Part shown: in pieces, positions 25,173-35,566 of the stretch
Position numbering within the stretch: the first letter of the stretch is position 1
Layout: every line of letters starts with the position of its first letter
DNA from: Streptomyces sp. NBC_01016
Lineage (GTDB): Bacteria; Actinomycetota; Actinomycetes; Streptomycetales; Streptomycetaceae
Direction of reading: 5' to 3'
NCBI RefSeq assembly: GCF_026341035.1
Contig: NZ_JAPEOQ010000001.1
Coordinates: 1,426,001-1,490,000, forward strand
DNA length: 64,000 nt
Position numbers and translations under genes: made by a program
Notes under the pieces: generated by a model
What the model was told of the DNA's origin: nothing
Seen by the model: only the letters and a program-made list of their open reading frames with translations
Databases searched by the model: none

Positions 25173-26635
25173 TGCGGCGCCGCGGCTTTCTGCTGGCGGC
25201 GGCCGGGATCGGGCTGACGTCCGCCTGCGGCTCGTTCACCGGGACCGCGCGTCGCGGCCGGATCGCCGTCGACCTCGCCTTCGCGCCCACCCAGGGCCTC
25301 TCTCCGTACAGCGACGACGGGTTGCTGCTCAGCCGGCTCGCCGTCGTCGACGGGCTCACCCGCATGGACACCGCCGGTGTCGTGCACCCCGCGCTCGCCG
25401 AGAAGTGGGCCCGCACGTCCGCCACCACCTGGGAGTTCACGCTGCGCGACGCCCGGTTCCAGGACGGCGGGCGGGTCACCGCCGATGCCGTCGAGGGGGC
25501 GCTGACGCGGGCCGGGCGGGCGAAGACGCAGCCGCGGGTGCTCAGCGACATGCGGCTCACCGCGCGCGCCGTGGGGGAGCGGACCGTGCGGATCACCACG
25601 GGCACCGCCGACCCGCTGCTGCCCGCACGGCTCGCGAACCCGTCGCTCGCGATCTTCTCCCCGGCCGCGTACAAGAAGGGCGGCGGCGTCGATCCCGTCG
25701 GGTCCGCCACCGGGCCGTTCGCGCTGACCAAGGTGAACGGGGCCGTGTCCGCGACGCTCGACCGGTTCGACGGGCACTGGCGGGGGCAGGCGGCCGCGCG
25801 CGGGCTCGACGTGACGTTCGTCGCCGACAACAACGCCCGTGCCAACGCGCTGCGTTCGGGCCAGATCGAGATCGCGGAGTTCGTGCCCGCCGCACAGGCA
25901 CTCGTCCTCGGCGAACGGGCGCGCGAGGTCGCCACCGTGCGCACCACGACCCTGTACCTGAACACCCGGACCGGGCCGCTCGCGGACGCCGGGCTGCGGG
26001 CCGCCGTGCGGGAGTCCATCGATACGAGCGCCCTCGCGCGCAGCGTGTACGAGGGGTACGCCACGCGGGGCACGGGCCTGCTCGGTCCCGGTTTCGCCTG
26101 GGCCGACGGCAAGCAGCTCCCCGTCACGGGCCGCGCGAAGGCCGCGAAGCCGCACGGGCGGACGCTCACCCTCGCCACGTACACCAACCGGGCCGAGCTG
26201 CCCGAGGTCGCCGCCGCGCTCCAGCAGCAGCTGCGGCGCGCCGGGTTCGCGGTGCGGCTCGTCGTGAAGGACTACGCGCGCCTGGAGTCGGGCGCGCTGG
26301 ACGGGGAGTACGACGCGTTCCTGATGTCCCGGTCCACCGCGCTCGACACCGGCGACCCGGTCTCGTACTTCGCCTCCGACTTCACCAGCGGCGGAAGCTT
26401 CAATATCTCGCAGCTGAGCGACCGCGGGGTGGACGGCCTCGTGCGCGAGGCCGCCGGGCTCGAAGGGGCGGCGCGGCACCGGGCCATGCTGCGCGCCGAG
26501 GCCGCGATCCTCGGCACCGACGCGGCCGTGCCGATCGTCCACGAACAGCATTTGCAGGGCGTCGGGGCCGGGGTGCGCGGGGTCGTCCTCGACCCCTATG
26601 AACGACAGTTCGTCGGCTTGGAGACGCGCGCCTGA
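25172..26635 (+). CDS. ABC transporter solute-binding lipoprotein (family 5)
   Basis: 487 residues. The signal peptide MRRRGFLLAAAGIGLTSAC has a lipobox ending at Cys19. The SBP_bac_5 fold is seen in PTQGLSPYSDDG, HPALAEKWARTSATTWEFTL, PSLAIFSPAAYKKGGG and RAAVRESIDTSALARSVYEG, the oligopeptide/nickel-binding family. It is coupled by TGATG overlaps to the GNAT gene before and the permease after. The ligand is unknown; a peptide or metal chelate is likely. Confidence 0.9.
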   Translation: MRRRGFLLAAAGIGLTSACGSFTGTARRGRIAVDLAFAPTQGLSPYSDDGLLLSRLAVVDGLTRMDTAGVVHPALAEKWARTSATTWEFTLRDARFQDGGRVTADAVEGALTRAGRAKTQPRVLSDMRLTARAVGERTVRITTGTADPLLPARLANPSLAIFSPAAYKKGGGVDPVGSATGPFALTKVNGAVSATLDRFDGHWRGQAAARGLDVTFVADNNARANALRSGQIEIAEFVPAAQALVLGERAREVATVRTTTLYLNTRTGPLADAGLRAAVRESIDTSALARSVYEGYATRGTGLLGPGFAWADGKQLPVTGRAKAAKPHGRTLTLATYTNRAELPEVAAALQQQLRRAGFAVRLVVKDYARLESGALDGEYDAFLMSRSTALDTGDPVSYFASDFTSGGSFNISQLSDRGVDGLVREAAGLEGAARHRAMLRAEAAILGTDAAVPIVHEQHLQGVGAGVRGVVLDPYERQFVGLETRA

Positions 26636-28353
26636 TGTCCCGTATCCGCAAGGGCCTGTCCGTGACGGTGGGCCGCGTGGGCGCCGCCGCCGGGCTGCTC
26701 GTGCTCACCGCGCTGCTGCCCTGGCTGACCCGCACCGACCCCGCGCTCACCGTGCTGCATGCGCGCTACGGCGACGCGCCCACGACACCGAAGCAGCTCG
26801 CCGAGGTGCGCGCCCAACTCGGCCTGGATGAGGGGCCGTTCACGTTCCTCGGCCAGTGGGTGCGGGGGCTCGCGCACGGGGATCTCGGCGCGTCGTGGGT
26901 GACCGGCGCCGATGTCGCCTCCGACGTGGGCGGCGCGTTCTGGGTGTCCGTGTCCCTCATGGCGTACGCGATGGTGGTCGCGGTCGTGCTGGCCGTGGCG
27001 CTGTGCCTGCCGACGCTCCGGCGCGCGCGGCCCGAACCCGCGCGCGGGGTGGGCGCGGGGATCCTCGCCGCGCTCCCCGAGTTCCTCCTCGCCTCCGTCC
27101 TCGCGACGCTGTTCGCCGTGCACCTCCACTGGTTCCCGGCGCAGGGCTGGGCCTCGCCCGCCTCCGCCGTGCTGCCCGCGCTCGCCCTCGGCATCCCGGC
27201 AGGGGCCGTGCTCGGGCGGCTCGGCCAGGACGCGCTGCCCGCCGCGTTCGCCGAACCGTGGGTGCGTACGGCGCGGGCGAACGGCATGCCGCGCCCGCGG
27301 ATCGCCCGGCATGCGATGCGGCGGGCGCTGCCCGCGGTGCTGCCGCAGGCGGGGCTCACGGTGGTCGGGCTGACCGGGGCCGCGGCCGCGGTGGAGGCGG
27401 TCTTCGCGATCCCGGGGCTCGGCGGCACGGCCGTCGCGGCCGCGCTCGACCTCGATCTGCCGCTGCTCCAGGGCTGCCTGCTGGTGCTGCTCGCGTTGGG
27501 TGTGGTGGCGGCGGTGCTCGTCGGGCTCGTGCGCCGGCGGCTGCTCGGCCCCGCGCTCGAAGCGGGCGCGCTGCCGGGGCTCGCGCGGGTGGCCGGGGGC
27601 GGGCGCGGGCGGCTGTACGCCGCGGGGGCGCTGGCCGCCGGGCTGCTCGCCGTCATCGTGTGGGGGCTGACCCGCGATCCGCTCCAGGTCGACCTGGCCG
27701 CCAGGCTGTCGGGTCCTTCCGGCGCCCACCCCTTCGGCACCGACGCGCTCGGCCGCGACGTCCTCGCCCGGCTCGGCCACGGGGCGCTGCGCACGCTCGC
27801 CGTGGCGGCGGCCGTCTGCGCCGTGTGCTTCGTGGTGGGCGTCGGCCTGGGGCTGATGCGGTGGACCGCGGGGCTCACCGAGGTCGCCAACGCGCTGCCC
27901 GCGATCCTGGCGGGTCTCCTTGTCACCGGGCTGTTCGGGGCGGGCGTCGCGGGGGCGGCGGTCGCCGTCGCCGCGGTCGGCTGGGCGCCGCTCGCCGCGC
28001 ACACGGCGGCCGTCGCCGAGGCGGAGCGGGGGGCCGGGTATGTGGAGGCGGCGGTCGCCTCCGGCGCGGGGCGGTGGCAGGTGTTGCGGCGGCACGTGCT
28101 GAGTGCGGTGGTGCCGACGGTGGGGCGGCACGCGGTGCTGCGGCTCGCGCCTACGACCCTGGCGCTTGCGTCCCTGGGTTTCCTCGGCCTCGGTACGCAG
28201 CCGCCGACGCCGGAGTGGGGGCGGTTGTTGATGGAGAACCTGCCGTATGCGGAGCGGGCGCCGTGGTCGGTGTTGGCGCCTGCGGTGGGCCTGGCCGGGG
28301 TGGGGGCGATCGTGGTGTTGGCGTCGGCGGGTGGCCTCGGGCGGCGACGGTGA
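26635..28353 (+). CDS. Fused DppB-DppC type ABC permease
   Basis: 572 residues containing two binding-protein-dependent permease units in one chain. The first (about 1-300) has the EAA-like loop RTARANGMPRPRIARHAMRRALPAVLPQ. The second (about 325-572) has the DppC hallmark HPFGTDALGRDVLARL and the EAA loop EAAVASGAGRWQVLRRHVLSAVVP. Normal Dpp/Opp systems have two separate permeases plus two ATPases. No ATPase gene is present in the operon, so the energising subunit must be encoded elsewhere. Confidence 0.88.
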   Translation: MSRIRKGLSVTVGRVGAAAGLLVLTALLPWLTRTDPALTVLHARYGDAPTTPKQLAEVRAQLGLDEGPFTFLGQWVRGLAHGDLGASWVTGADVASDVGGAFWVSVSLMAYAMVVAVVLAVALCLPTLRRARPEPARGVGAGILAALPEFLLASVLATLFAVHLHWFPAQGWASPASAVLPALALGIPAGAVLGRLGQDALPAAFAEPWVRTARANGMPRPRIARHAMRRALPAVLPQAGLTVVGLTGAAAAVEAVFAIPGLGGTAVAAALDLDLPLLQGCLLVLLALGVVAAVLVGLVRRRLLGPALEAGALPGLARVAGGGRGRLYAAGALAAGLLAVIVWGLTRDPLQVDLAARLSGPSGAHPFGTDALGRDVLARLGHGALRTLAVAAAVCAVCFVVGVGLGLMRWTAGLTEVANALPAILAGLLVTGLFGAGVAGAAVAVAAVGWAPLAAHTAAVAEAERGAGYVEAAVASGAGRWQVLRRHVLSAVVPTVGRHAVLRLAPTTLALASLGFLGLGTQPPTPEWGRLLMENLPYAERAPWSVLAPAVGLAGVGAIVVLASAGGLGRRR

Positions 28354-28361
28354 TCGGTCGC

Positions 28362-28457
28362 GGGGCTCCGCCCCGGACCCCGCGCCTCAAACGCCGGCGG
28401 GGCTTGATCTATCAAGCCCCTGCGGCGATTGAGCAGCGGGGTCCGGGGCAGAGCCCC
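28362..28457. repeat. Tail-to-tail pair of dispersed repeats forming a 96-bp palindrome
   Basis: Copy 2 (28362-28408, plus, subtype I, with CTCAAACGCCGGCGGGGCTT) is followed after 2 bp by copy 3 (28411-28457, minus, subtype II, with TGCGGCGATTGAGCAGCGGGG). The centre GGGGCTTGAT-CT-ATCAAGCCCC forms an extended hairpin, and both outer ends carry GGGGC-N3-GCCCC. It could act as a terminator after the permease. Confidence 0.85.
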
Positions 28458-28481
28458 GCGAGCGCAACGCCGAAGCGGCGA

Positions 28482-29753
28482 TTGATCCGGGGGCTTCCGC
28501 CCTACCTCCGGATGCTCGCCGGGACCCAGCTCGCGTTCAACATCGGCTTCTATGCCGTGCTGCCCTACCTCGCCACCCACCTCGCCGACACCATCGGGCT
28601 CGCGGGCTGGGCCGTGGGGCTCGTGCTCGGGCTGCGTACGTTCAGTCAGCAGGGGCTCTTCGTGGTCGGGGGCGCGCTCACCGACCGGTTCGGGCCGCGG
28701 CCGGTCGTGCTGGCCGGGTGTCTGCTGCGGATCGCCGGGTTCGTGTGGCTCGCCTTCGCGGGCAGCACGGTCACCGTAGTCGCCGCGGTCGTGCTCGTCG
28801 GGTTCGCCGCCGCGCTGTTCTCGCCCGCCGTCGAGTCGGAGGCGGCCCGCGAGGCCGTCCGCCACGAGCGCGCCACCGGCGTCCCGCGCGCCCAGGTGCT
28901 CGGCGTCTTCTCTGCGGCCGGGCAGGCCGGCGCGTTCCTCGGGCCGCTGCTCGGTACCGCGCTGCTGTACGCCGGGTTCCGGGCCGCGTGCCTGGCGGGC
29001 GCGCTCGTCTTCGTGGGGGTGTTCGCCGGGCACGCGCGCCTGATGCCGCGCCGTGAGCGCGCCCCCGGTACGCGCCGCGTCAAGGGCGGCCGCGCCGTCT
29101 TCGCGAACCCCCGCTTCCTCGCGCTCTGCCTCGCGTACAGCGGCTACCTCATCGCCTACAACCAGCTCTATCTCGCGCTGCCGGTCGAGATCACCCGCGC
29201 CACCGGCTCGCAGGACGCGGTGGGCCTCCTCTTCGCGCTGTCCTCGCTGCTCGTCGTCGGCGCCCAGCTGCCCGTCACCCGCTGGTCCGCGACCCGGATC
29301 GCGCCGCGGACCGCGCTGACCGGGGGACTGCTCCTGGTGACCGCGGGATTCGCGACGGTCGCGGCCACGGCCCCGTACCTCCCGAGCCACACCCCGTACG
29401 CACTGCTGCCCGCCTGCGCGCTGGTCGTGCTGCTCACGCTCGGCCAGATGCTGCTCGTCCCGGCGGCGCGCGGCCTCGTCCCCGACCTGGTGGACGAGCG
29501 GCACCTGGGCCTCGCGACGGGGGCGCTGTCCTCCGTGTCGGGGCTCGCCGTGCTGGCCGGGAGCGCCGGAACGGGCGCGCTGCTCACCCTGCCCGCGCCC
29601 GCCCTGTGGTCGGCGCTCGCCGTGGTGCCGCTGGCGGCGGCGGGGCTCGCCCGCTTCGTGACACCTGTGCGAAAAGAGCGCCGAAATACCGGCCCGCTCG
29701 GGTGCGTTCCCGGAGGATCGGGTACGCGCCAACCGTCCCCCGAGAAGGAGTGA
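28482..29753 (+). CDS. MFS transporter (DHA1-like)
   Basis: About 423 residues and 12 hydrophobic segments. Motif A appears as GGALTDRFGPRPV, and the first helix is LAGTQLAFNIGFYAVLPYLA. The start is unclear: no ATG or GTG with a ribosome-binding site precedes helix 1. The options are TTG at 28482 (LIRGLPPYLRM) or ATG at 28512, and a repeat pair ends only 24 bp upstream. The original start may have been altered by the repeat. It ends 5 bp before the PPOX gene. Confidence 0.8.
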   Translation: MIRGLPPYLRMLAGTQLAFNIGFYAVLPYLATHLADTIGLAGWAVGLVLGLRTFSQQGLFVVGGALTDRFGPRPVVLAGCLLRIAGFVWLAFAGSTVTVVAAVVLVGFAAALFSPAVESEAAREAVRHERATGVPRAQVLGVFSAAGQAGAFLGPLLGTALLYAGFRAACLAGALVFVGVFAGHARLMPRRERAPGTRRVKGGRAVFANPRFLALCLAYSGYLIAYNQLYLALPVEITRATGSQDAVGLLFALSSLLVVGAQLPVTRWSATRIAPRTALTGGLLLVTAGFATVAATAPYLPSHTPYALLPACALVVLLTLGQMLLVPAARGLVPDLVDERHLGLATGALSSVSGLAVLAGSAGTGALLTLPAPALWSALAVVPLAAAGLARFVTPVRKERRNTGPLGCVPGGSGTRQPSPEKE

Positions 29754-29757
29754 GGCC

Positions 29758-30162
29758 ATGTCAGCCCAGCTGTCCGACGAGCTCAAGGCACTGCTCGACA
29801 GCAAGGTGTTCATCGCTGTCGCCACGATCCAGCCCGACGGGAGCCCCCAGGTCTCCCCGGTATGGGCGAAGCGCGACGGCGACGACGTCCTGTTCTCCAC
29901 GACCGTCGACCGCCGCAAGACGAAGAACCTGCAGGCGGACCCGCGCGTGACGGTGATGGTCCAGCCCGCCGACAACCCGTACGCCTACGCCGAGATCCGC
30001 GGCACCGTGGAGATCACCACGGAGGGCGGCCAGGAACTCATCGACGAACTGTCGCTGAAGTACACCGGCAAGAAGTACGCGGAATTCAACCCGACGTCCG
30101 GCCAGGACGCCGAACGAGTGGTCGTCCGGGTGCGCCCCCGCAAGGTCGTCGGCCGAGTCTGA
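29758..30162 (+). CDS. PPOX-class flavin/F420-binding oxidoreductase-like protein
   Basis: 134 residues with a split-barrel fold (pyridoxamine-phosphate oxidase-like). FIAVATIQPDGSPQVSPVWAK, LFSTTVDRRKTKNLQADPRV and YAEIRGTVEITTEG match the actinobacterial PPOX class F420-dependent family. Start ATG after GAGAAGGAGTGAGGCC. The last gene of the inserted block; substrate unknown. Confidence 0.88.
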   Translation: MSAQLSDELKALLDSKVFIAVATIQPDGSPQVSPVWAKRDGDDVLFSTTVDRRKTKNLQADPRVTVMVQPADNPYAYAEIRGTVEITTEGGQELIDELSLKYTGKKYAEFNPTSGQDAERVVVRVRPRKVVGRV

Positions 30163-30176
30163 GCCGATCAAGGCAA

Positions 30177-30223
30177 ATCAAGCCCCGCCGGCGTTTGAGG
30201 CGCGGGGTCCGGGGCAGCGCCCC
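30177..30223 (-). repeat. Dispersed repeat, copy 4 (subtype I, inverted)
   Basis: ATCAAGCCCCGCCGGCGTTTG through GGGGC-AGC-GCCCC, the reverse complement of copy 1. It closes the block that begins with copy 1 after ispF. Confidence 0.85.
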
Positions 30224-30316
30224 GCGACCGCACCCCCGTGGGGGCTTGCCGGGACGCAGCCCCCAGCCGACAACCCCGCAAACGGCCGGAGGCCCATGGC
30301 ACACCTCCGGGCCTAC

Positions 30317-30328
30317 TACCCTGGAGGG
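30317..30328 (+). promoter_or_regulatory. -10 element placing cysS as a leaderless or near-leaderless gene
   Basis: TACCCT (30317-30322) lies exactly 6 nt before the GTG of cysS, the spacing seen for leaderless transcripts in actinobacteria. The intervening GGAGGG is too close to act as a normal ribosome-binding site. A stem CCGGAGG/CCTCCGG just upstream could be an attenuator or terminator; no T-box is seen. Confidence 0.5.
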
Positions 30329-31726
<1,398 letters not shown>

Positions 31727-31827
31727 CAGAGGCTGAGCAGCCGAATGTGCTGCCCGGCGCTTCGGGCGGCACACTTCATAGACGTACGCACACATCCGTA
31801 GACGTAGACGTAAGAGACAGGTAGGTC

Positions 31828-32778
31828 ATGGCCGCCAACAGCAACCGCCGCATGTCCGGCAAGAAGGGCGCGCAGGTAGGCAGCGGTGGCAATCGGCGCC
31901 GCGGCCTCGAGGGCAAGGGCCCCACGCCGCCCGCCGAGATGCGCAAGGGGCACGCCAAGCAGCGTGCCGCCAACGCCAAGACCAAGCGCGCCCAGGGCCG
32001 TCCGGCCAACCGCACAGGCGGTCCGCGCGGCAAGTCCACCTCCGAGATGGTCGTCGGCCGCAACCCGGTCGTCGAGGCGCTGCGCGGCGGCGTGCCCGCC
32101 ACGACGCTGTACGTGCAGCAGTTCATCGACAACGACGAGCGGGTGCGCGAGGCCCTGCAGGTCGCCGGTGAGCGCGGCGGGATCCACCTCATGGAGGCCC
32201 CGCGCCCCGAGCTCGACCGCATGACCAACGGGCTCAACCACCAGGGCCTCGTCCTCCAGGTCCCGCCGTACGAGTACGCGTTCCCGGAGGACCTCTCCGG
32301 CGCCGCGTACGACGCGGGCGTGGACCCGCTGATCGTCGCGCTCGACGGGGTCACCGACCCGCGCAACCTCGGCGCCGTCGTCCGCTCCGTCTCCGCCTTC
32401 GGCGGCCACGGCGTCGTCGTGCCCGAGCGGCGCGCGGCCGGGATGACGGCGGGTGCGTGGAAGACGTCCGCCGGTACCGCGGCGCGCACGCCGGTCGCCC
32501 GCGCCACCAACCTGACCCGCACCCTGGAGCAGTACAAGAAGGCGGGCATCGCCGTGGTCGGCCTCGCCGCCGACGGCGAGCACACCGTGGGTGACCTGGA
32601 GGCCCTCGGCGGCCCCGTCGTCATCGTCGTCGGCAGCGAGGGCAAGGGCCTGTCCCGCCTCGTCGGCGAGACCTGCGACTACCGCGTCCGCATCCCGATG
32701 CCGGGCGGCGCCGAGTCGCTGAACGCCGGCGTCGCCGCGGGCGTCGTCCTGTACGAGGCGGCCCGCCGCCGCGCCTGA
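31828..32778 (+). CDS. rlmB: 23S rRNA (guanosine-2'-O-)-methyltransferase RlmB (SpoU family)
   Basis: 316 residues. A basic low-complexity N-terminal extension (1-70, [12 protein letters not shown] and [13 protein letters not shown]) is followed by the substrate-binding domain ([15 protein letters not shown]). The SpoU trefoil-knot methylase has motif 1 [11 protein letters not shown], motif 2 [13 protein letters not shown] and motif 3 [25 protein letters not shown] preceded by AGACAGGTAGGTC. A very stable hairpin follows the stop. Confidence 0.95.
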   Translation: MAANSNRRMSGKKGAQVGSGGNRRRGLEGKGPTPPAEMRKGHAKQRAANAKTKRAQGRPANRTGGPRGKSTSEMVVGRNPVVEALRGGVPATTLYVQQFIDNDERVREALQVAGERGGIHLMEAPRPELDRMTNGLNHQGLVLQVPPYEYAFPEDLSGAAYDAGVDPLIVALDGVTDPRNLGAVVRSVSAFGGHGVVVPERRAAGMTAGAWKTSAGTAARTPVARATNLTRTLEQYKKAGIAVVGLAADGEHTVGDLEALGGPVVIVVGSEGKGLSRLVGETCDYRVRIPMPGGAESLNAGVAAGVVLYEAARRRA

Positions 32779-32790
32779 CCCGCACCCGGC

Positions 32791-32861
32791 TGTCCGGCCC
32801 CGTCAAGGATCTAGAGTCTGACCCAAACGACAGACCCGAGATCCTTGACGGGGCCCGGACA
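32791..32861 (+). terminator. Extended hairpin with nested stem-loop after rlmB
   Basis: The outer stem TGTCCGGCCCCGTCAAGGATCT (positions 32791-32812) pairs with 32839-32861 with one bulged G, 22 bp in all. The 26-nt loop contains its own GTCTG/CAGAC stem. A strong terminator, unusually elaborate. Confidence 0.88.
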
Positions 32862-32908
32862 TTTCGGTGGGGCTGAGGCAGTGTCCTAAACACACATCAC
32901 TCGGTTAG

Positions 32909-34600
32909 ATGAGTGTGGACACCAGAACGCCCCGCACACCCTCGGGTGACCGCACGTCGGGATTCGACGACGGTCCCGCGCTGAGCATGGTGAAGGTTCC
33001 GTGCGATCCGGCGCAGGTCATCGTCAACCACGCGAGTTTCCGCGTGCAGCTCCCCACGGCGCAGCAGTCGCAACTCCCGCGCATCTCACGGCACTTGAGC
33101 GCCACGGGCGTGGCCGGAGCCGACGCGGCGACCACCCGCATCCCCGTCATCACCGCCGCAGGTACGCCCGGCGCCCGGCGCCGCCGCCCCGTCGTCAGAG
33201 CCGGCGGAGGCCTCGACACCAGCGGACTCCTGCAGGGCGCGCGCCGCTCCGGCGAACCGGACGAAGGCACCGCCACGCAGGTCATCCCGCGCGTCGACGA
33301 GCGCGACTTCGCCGACGACCTCGGCCTCTACCGCGACTCGCCCACCGACGAAGCCACCCAGGAGACGCCCACCGTCGGCCCCTGGCAGGGCGGCGCGGAC
33401 ACGCCCACGCGGATCCTGCCGCGCATGCGCCAGTCCGGCAGCGCCTTCGAGGAGACCGGCGAGCTCGAGCAAATCCCGTACGGGGACGACGAGTTCGACG
33501 AGCGGACCGGTTCGCCGGACGGCGGCAGGGACGGCGGCTCCGACAGCGAGAGCACGGCCGCCCGCCGCTACGGACCCGTCCGGCACGCCTACTATCCCGG
33601 CCGCCGGATGAACCTCGGCGTCGTGCTGCTCCCGCTGCGCGTCTTCCTCGGCTTCATCTCCATCTACGCCGGCATGGGCAAGCTCTGCGACCCCGTCTAC
33701 TTCGACGGCGGCGAGCGCGGCTCGATGGTCAAGTGGCTGAACTCGCTGCACCCCTGGGCCCTCGCCGAACCGCTCCGCGACTGGGCGCTCCAGCACCCCG
33801 TCGGCGCGGGCCTCGTGATCGCCTTCCTCCAGGTCATCGTCGGCGTGCTCACGGTCCTCGGCCTGTGGCAGCGGCTCGCCGCCGGCGTCGGTGCGCTGCT
33901 CTCCGCGGCGCTGCTCGTCACCGTCAGCTGGAAGACCCTCCCCGCCTACGACGCGCCCGACATCATCTACCTCGCCGCCTGGTCCCCGCTGATCATCGCC
34001 GGGGCCCCCGTCTACTCCATCGACGGCAAGCTCGCGGGCGGCGCCTGGCGGCGGCTCGGACCGCGCGCCGCGCTGTGGGACCTGCGCGGCTACGTCCTGC
34101 GCCGCGGCACCGTCGTCGCGACCCTCGTCATCGGCGCCACGCTGCTCATCGGCTCGGTGCTCGGCGGCGCCGTCCGCGACGCCGACCGGGTCACCGCCCC
34201 GGGCCCCGGCGACGCGCCCCGCAACGAGGTGCCCGGCTCCCCGCTCCCCTCCGAGCCCGGCACCAGCGCCTCGCAGCGCCAGCACACGAGGAGCCCTTCG
34301 GCCTCGTCGTCCAACGCGCCGACGCAGGGCACCACGTCGAGCCCGTCCGGGTCCCCCAGCTCCGCCGGCGCGACCGCGGGCACGGGCGCCACGAGCGGCA
34401 CCAGCGGCACCACGACGACGCCGACCCAGGGCACCACCGCGGGCCAGGCCCCGCCCCAGCAGTCGGCGCCGCAGCAGCAGCCGCCGTCGAGCACCGGCGG
34501 CGCCCCGACCTCGGGCGGCGCGTCATCGGACGGCGGCACGTCGTCCGGCGGCCAGGACGGCAAGAAGTCGGGCCTGGTGGGCGGACTGCTCGGCGAGTAA
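32909..34600 (+). CDS. DoxX-family membrane protein with long disordered flanks
   Basis: 563 residues. Residues 1-230 are soluble, disordered and rich in Thr/Asp/Gly, with repeated TQVIPR-like and TRILPR segments. Residues 232-370 form the DoxX four-helix membrane domain (LLPLRVFLGFISIYAGMGKL, VIVGVLTVLGLWQRL, PDIIYLAAWSPLIIAG). A fifth membrane helix lies near 400, then a C-terminal Ser/Thr/Gly/Gln/Pro-rich tail of about 140 residues. DoxX proteins are linked to thiol and redox homeostasis in actinobacteria. No ribosome-binding site is seen before ATG 32909. Confidence 0.8.
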   Translation: MSVDTRTPRTPSGDRTSGFDDGPALSMVKVPCDPAQVIVNHASFRVQLPTAQQSQLPRISRHLSATGVAGADAATTRIPVITAAGTPGARRRRPVVRAGGGLDTSGLLQGARRSGEPDEGTATQVIPRVDERDFADDLGLYRDSPTDEATQETPTVGPWQGGADTPTRILPRMRQSGSAFEETGELEQIPYGDDEFDERTGSPDGGRDGGSDSESTAARRYGPVRHAYYPGRRMNLGVVLLPLRVFLGFISIYAGMGKLCDPVYFDGGERGSMVKWLNSLHPWALAEPLRDWALQHPVGAGLVIAFLQVIVGVLTVLGLWQRLAAGVGALLSAALLVTVSWKTLPAYDAPDIIYLAAWSPLIIAGAPVYSIDGKLAGGAWRRLGPRAALWDLRGYVLRRGTVVATLVIGATLLIGSVLGGAVRDADRVTAPGPGDAPRNEVPGSPLPSEPGTSASQRQHTRSPSASSSNAPTQGTTSSPSGSPSSAGATAGTGATSGTSGTTTTPTQGTTAGQAPPQQSAPQQQPPSSTGGAPTSGGASSDGGTSSGGQDGKKSGLVGGLLGE

Positions 34601-34622
34601 CGCGCCCTTCCTCCCCTTACGA

Positions 34623-34661
34623 CGATGGGGCCCCGCACGATCCACGTGCGGGGCCCCATCG
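34623..34661. terminator. Bidirectional terminator after the DoxX gene
   Basis: 17-bp perfect stem CGATGGGGCCCCGCACG / CGTGCGGGGCCCCATCG, 5-nt loop, between convergent genes. Confidence 0.92.
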
Positions 34662-34711
34662 ACGTACGGGGAGGGAAGTCGTAGCGAGAAGAAGGGGAGA
34701 GAGCGGAACGC

Positions 34712-35467
34712 TCAACGCCCCTGTGCGGCAAGCTCCTTCGCGGCCTCCGTGAGGTCCTTCGCCGTGTCGATCGCCCGCCAGTACGCGCCCTGCGGGAGCT
34801 GGAAGCCGGCCAGCCGCTTGGCGCGGGCCAGCCGCGGGAACGTGGCACGCTCGTGGTCCCCGAGGTCCGGCAGCAGCGAGGCGAACTCGGCGGAGAAGAC
34901 GTACACGCCCGCGTTGATCAGATACGGGGACGGCGGCGCCTCGATGAAGTCGGTGATGTGGCCGAACGCGTCCGTCTCCACGGCGCCCCACGGGATGCGC
35001 GGGCGGGCCAGCGCGAGGGTCGCGGTCGCCTCCCGCTCATGGTGGAAGTCGGCCATCTCCTGCAACGAGAACCGCGTCCAGATGTCGCCGTTCGTGGCGT
35101 ACCAGGGGCGGTCGGCGTGCGGCAGATGCGCGGCCGCGAACTTCAGGCCGCCGCCGCGGCCGAGCGGCTCCTTCTCGACGACCGTGGTGACCCGCAGCGG
35201 CAACTCCGCCTGGTCGAGCCACTCCTGGAGCACCTCGGCGAGATGGCCGCAGGAGACGACGGCGTCGGTGACGCCCTCCTCGGCGAGCCAGGTCAGCTGA
35301 TGGCCGATGATCGGCGTGCCCGTGCCGGGGATCTCCACCATCGGCTTGGGCCGGTCGTCGGTGTACGGGCGCAGCCGCGAGCCCTGGCCGCCCGCCAGGA
35401 CCACGGCCTGGGTGGGGCGGTGGGGGTGCAGAAGCGGGCCGTGCGCGGACGGTTCAGCGGTCGTCAT
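34712..35467 (-). CDS. Sugar-phosphate nucleotidyltransferase family protein
   Basis: 251 residues. The signature is VVLAGGQGSRLRPYTDDRPKP, with the nucleotide loop and catalytic Arg/Lys. EKEPLGRGGGLKFAAAHLP, NGDIWTRFSLQEM and VETDAFGHITDFIEAPP are typical of RmlA/GmpP-like NTP:sugar-1-phosphate transferases. It lacks a left-handed beta-helix domain. The substrate is unknown; cell-wall or glycan precursor synthesis is likely. ATG at 35465-35467. Confidence 0.88.
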   Translation of the reverse strand: MTTAEPSAHGPLLHPHRPTQAVVLAGGQGSRLRPYTDDRPKPMVEIPGTGTPIIGHQLTWLAEEGVTDAVVSCGHLAEVLQEWLDQAELPLRVTTVVEKEPLGRGGGLKFAAAHLPHADRPWYATNGDIWTRFSLQEMADFHHEREATATLALARPRIPWGAVETDAFGHITDFIEAPPSPYLINAGVYVFSAEFASLLPDLGDHERATFPRLARAKRLAGFQLPQGAYWRAIDTAKDLTEAAKELAAQGR

Positions 35468-35566
35468 GACCGGAACTGTACGTGCGCACGACCCGCGGGG
35501 ACGCCAGCGGCTCGACGGTCGAGCGCGGCTCGGGGACCGGTTCGCGGCTCGGGGCCGGTCCGGCGC

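Noticed and set aside
26766..29975. Very long open frame (over 1000 codons) on the minus strand opposite the permease and MFS genes
   Set aside because: It is antisense to well-supported genes, has Arg/Gly/Pro-biased low-complexity translation and no family signature; long antisense frames are common in GC-rich genomes.
30163..30328. T-box or cysteine-sensing leader before cysS
   Set aside because: No T-box sequence or specifier-loop structure is visible; the region holds a dispersed repeat and a short hairpin, and the gene appears leaderless.
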